This document shows positions 6,113 to 7,495 of a stretch of DNA of 7,495 nt, piece by piece. Source of the stretch: Akkermansiaceae bacterium UBA4145 (GTDB lineage Bacteria > Verrucomicrobiota > Verrucomicrobiia > Verrucomicrobiales > Akkermansiaceae); NCBI GenBank assembly GCA_002380675.1, contig DFWB01000223.1:1-7495 (forward strand), given 5' to 3'. Below the pieces are notes generated by a model. The model saw only the letters and a list, made by a program, of their open reading frames with translations, had not been told where the DNA came from and made no database searches. Made by a program: the position numbers and the translations under genes. How positions within the stretch are numbered: the stretch's first letter is position 1; every line of letters begins with the position of its first letter.

Positions 6113-7495
6113 TGGGAAGAAACTGGCTCTGCCGATCTGGCTGTCATTATTTTTTCTGGCTCAAGAGCCTCCTTTCTTAAAAACGCGAGCATCCGGCTCC
6201 ATGCCTGCTCTAAATTCATCCTCTCTCCTTTCCGGCCTACATTGACCTTCGCCTGGTTCACCGTTCCCTCCAATACGATGTCTCTGTAGTAGCGATCCGG
6301 AGTTTCCATCGGCATAAGCCAGGATCTAGTCCACCCGCCTGTCCACAACGCTCCAACCGCAAACCGGGTAAGTGTCGAAGCATAATCCTGGTCCGCAACG
6401 ACACGCATCACCGCTCCAAGCTGGCCGTTAGGCAGAAGAACTCCATTACCCAGAAGAGACAAACGTTCACTCAGGAGCCGGGCATCAAGAACATTAAATC
6501 TTCCACCGCGCACTACCGCCATCATTCGCCCTTCACTGAAGAGCACATCTTGCTTTGTTTTATCACGCCCCAGAGAGACGCCCTGTGCGTCCACTGCGAG
6601 ATCACCCCTCCAGCTGGACAGCAGAGTTAGACTGCCACTGAGCGCGCCTCGAAGGCTCAATCGCTTCGCCCTGAGCTTCACCCCCACGCCAGATGGCAGG
6701 ACAATTTCGTTAGAAGGCAGTTCGCCTGCAGGAATATCAATCCGAACGGCAAAACGTGGCGTGCCCAGCATCTGAAGAACACCCTCACTACGAATCGTAA
6801 ATCCATTCCAGACAACCTCTGCTGGGGGCAGATTGAGAGAGGGATGCTGCCATTCAACGTTGCTAGCCCAGTCCATTTTGAAAAACTGTGACCCAATAGA
6901 AAGCCCCTCACACCGAATCAAACCGGAAGAATCCTTCCCTCCCAGTGGTAATTCTCCACTCAAATTGCGCAGCTTCAATGCAGGATTTCCATCTGCTTCG
7001 TTGGAATACACCTCCATGTCGCATTGATCTATGATGACCCTGAAAGATGAGGCCGCCGCGAGACTTGCTTTTTCATGATCTAAGGAGGGGCTGGGCTTCT
7101 GCTTTTTATTTGCTGTCTTGGGCTCGCCCTCTTGTCTTTCTACCCGGGGCACAGGCACAGGCGAAGGTTTTGAGTCCATCGCTCTGGATTGACTTTCCTT
7201 ATCGCCAAGCAGGAAAAGTAGCTCCATCGGAATTGCAATCTGCCCACTTCGAACCCTGACCTCTCTCAGATCTAATGCCCCTCGCAGCAGAGAGCCCCAG
7301 TGTAGTTTTACATCCAGTTCCGCTAGACAGAGAGGGCGCACGGACGAGCTGCCCACTGCCGGCGGCCCCTCAACAACGACCTTTCTAACCTGCACCCCTG
7401 TCCAAGGCGTCCAGGAAAGAGATCCAATCTCCCAGCTGACACCACTCCGATTCTTCAGCCGTTTCTCGAGCTTTCCTTTTACCGCTCCCATCTGC
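6109..7495 (-). CDS. AsmA-like envelope protein, probably 5'-truncated by the window edge
   Basis: At least 460 residues are visible from the ATG at 7491. The frame stays open for the codon before it, so the true start and an N-terminal membrane anchor probably lie beyond the right edge. The first 90 residues resemble the N-terminal region of AsmA/TamB-type proteins: a Lys/Arg-rich helix (KGKLEKRLKNR), then SGVSWEIGSLSWTPWTGVQVRKVVVEG and LDVKLHWGSLLRGALDLREVRVRSGQIAIP, the strand-turn 'l.l..v.v....i' pattern of these beta-rich repeats. Residues about 97-148 are a low-complexity Ser/Pro/Lys/Glu linker. The remainder (149-460) is again beta-strand rich with repeated hydrophobic-alternating segments (LRNLSGELPL, GVLQMLGTPRFAVRIDIPAGELP, GALSGSLTLLSSWRGDLAVDAQGVSL, RDIVLEGTVNQAKVNVG). 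Proteins of this class sit in the periplasm anchored to the inner membrane and have been linked to lipid transport or outer-membrane homeostasis. The linked waaA agrees with an envelope role. The specific family is not certain; no catalytic motif is seen. Confidence 0.7.
   Translation of the reverse strand, partial: QMGAVKGKLEKRLKNRSGVSWEIGSLSWTPWTGVQVRKVVVEGPPAVGSSSVRPLCLAELDVKLHWGSLLRGALDLREVRVRSGQIAIPMELLFLLGDKESQSRAMDSKPSPVPVPRVERQEGEPKTANKKQKPSPSLDHEKASLAAASSFRVIIDQCDMEVYSNEADGNPALKLRNLSGELPLGGKDSSGLIRCEGLSIGSQFFKMDWASNVEWQHPSLNLPPAEVVWNGFTIRSEGVLQMLGTPRFAVRIDIPAGELPSNEIVLPSGVGVKLRAKRLSLRGALSGSLTLLSSWRGDLAVDAQGVSLGRDKTKQDVLFSEGRMMAVVRGGRFNVLDARLLSERLSLLGNGVLLPNGQLGAVMRVVADQDYASTLTRFAVGALWTGGWTRSWLMPMETPDRYYRDIVLEGTVNQAKVNVGRKGERMNLEQAWSRMLAFLRKEALEPEKIMTARSAEPVSSQ

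Noticed and set aside
1..7495. A defence island, prophage, mobile element or CRISPR array
   Set aside because: No integrase, transposase, terminal repeats, spaced direct repeats or defence-type domains were seen; gene content is housekeeping and envelope or polysaccharide metabolism.

Overview
The window looks like chromosomal core-genome sequence from a Gram-negative (diderm) bacterium with moderate GC content, most likely a member of the Verrucomicrobiota/PVC group. The diderm call rests on a Kdo transferase (lipid A/LPS assembly) and an AsmA-like envelope protein. The Verrucomicrobiota suggestion is an inference from the style of the WaaA glycosyltransferase motifs and of the secreted double-psi barrel protein; there is no rRNA or other phylogenetic marker to settle it.

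Layout: three genes on the + strand face three on the - strand and converge near 4.2 kb. On the + strand are the C-terminal 314 residues of L-aspartate oxidase (nadB, entering from the left edge, NAD biosynthesis), a secreted family 3 glycoside hydrolase of 759 aa, and, 39 bp downstream, a secreted 279-aa protein with a C-terminal RlpA/expansin-like double-psi beta-barrel signature. On the - strand, reading from the right edge, are a large AsmA-like repeat-rich protein (probably truncated at its 5' end by the window edge), rsmD (16S rRNA guanine-N2 methyltransferase) and waaA/kdtA (Kdo transferase). The AsmA-like gene overlaps rsmD by 4 bp and rsmD is 20 bp from waaA, so these three look like one transcription unit.

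Functionally the right half joins outer-membrane biogenesis (AsmA-like, WaaA) with ribosome modification (RsmD). The middle pair suggests extracellular or periplasmic polysaccharide processing: a GH3 exo-beta-glucosidase-like enzyme next to a barrel-fold protein related to families that bind or cleave cell-wall polysaccharide. All genes are intact apart from the two cut by the window edges. No stretch over 100 bp lacks a gene. I saw no tRNA, rRNA, CRISPR array, insertion sequence, prophage gene or defence system. None of the four internal start codons has a convincing Shine-Dalgarno sequence.
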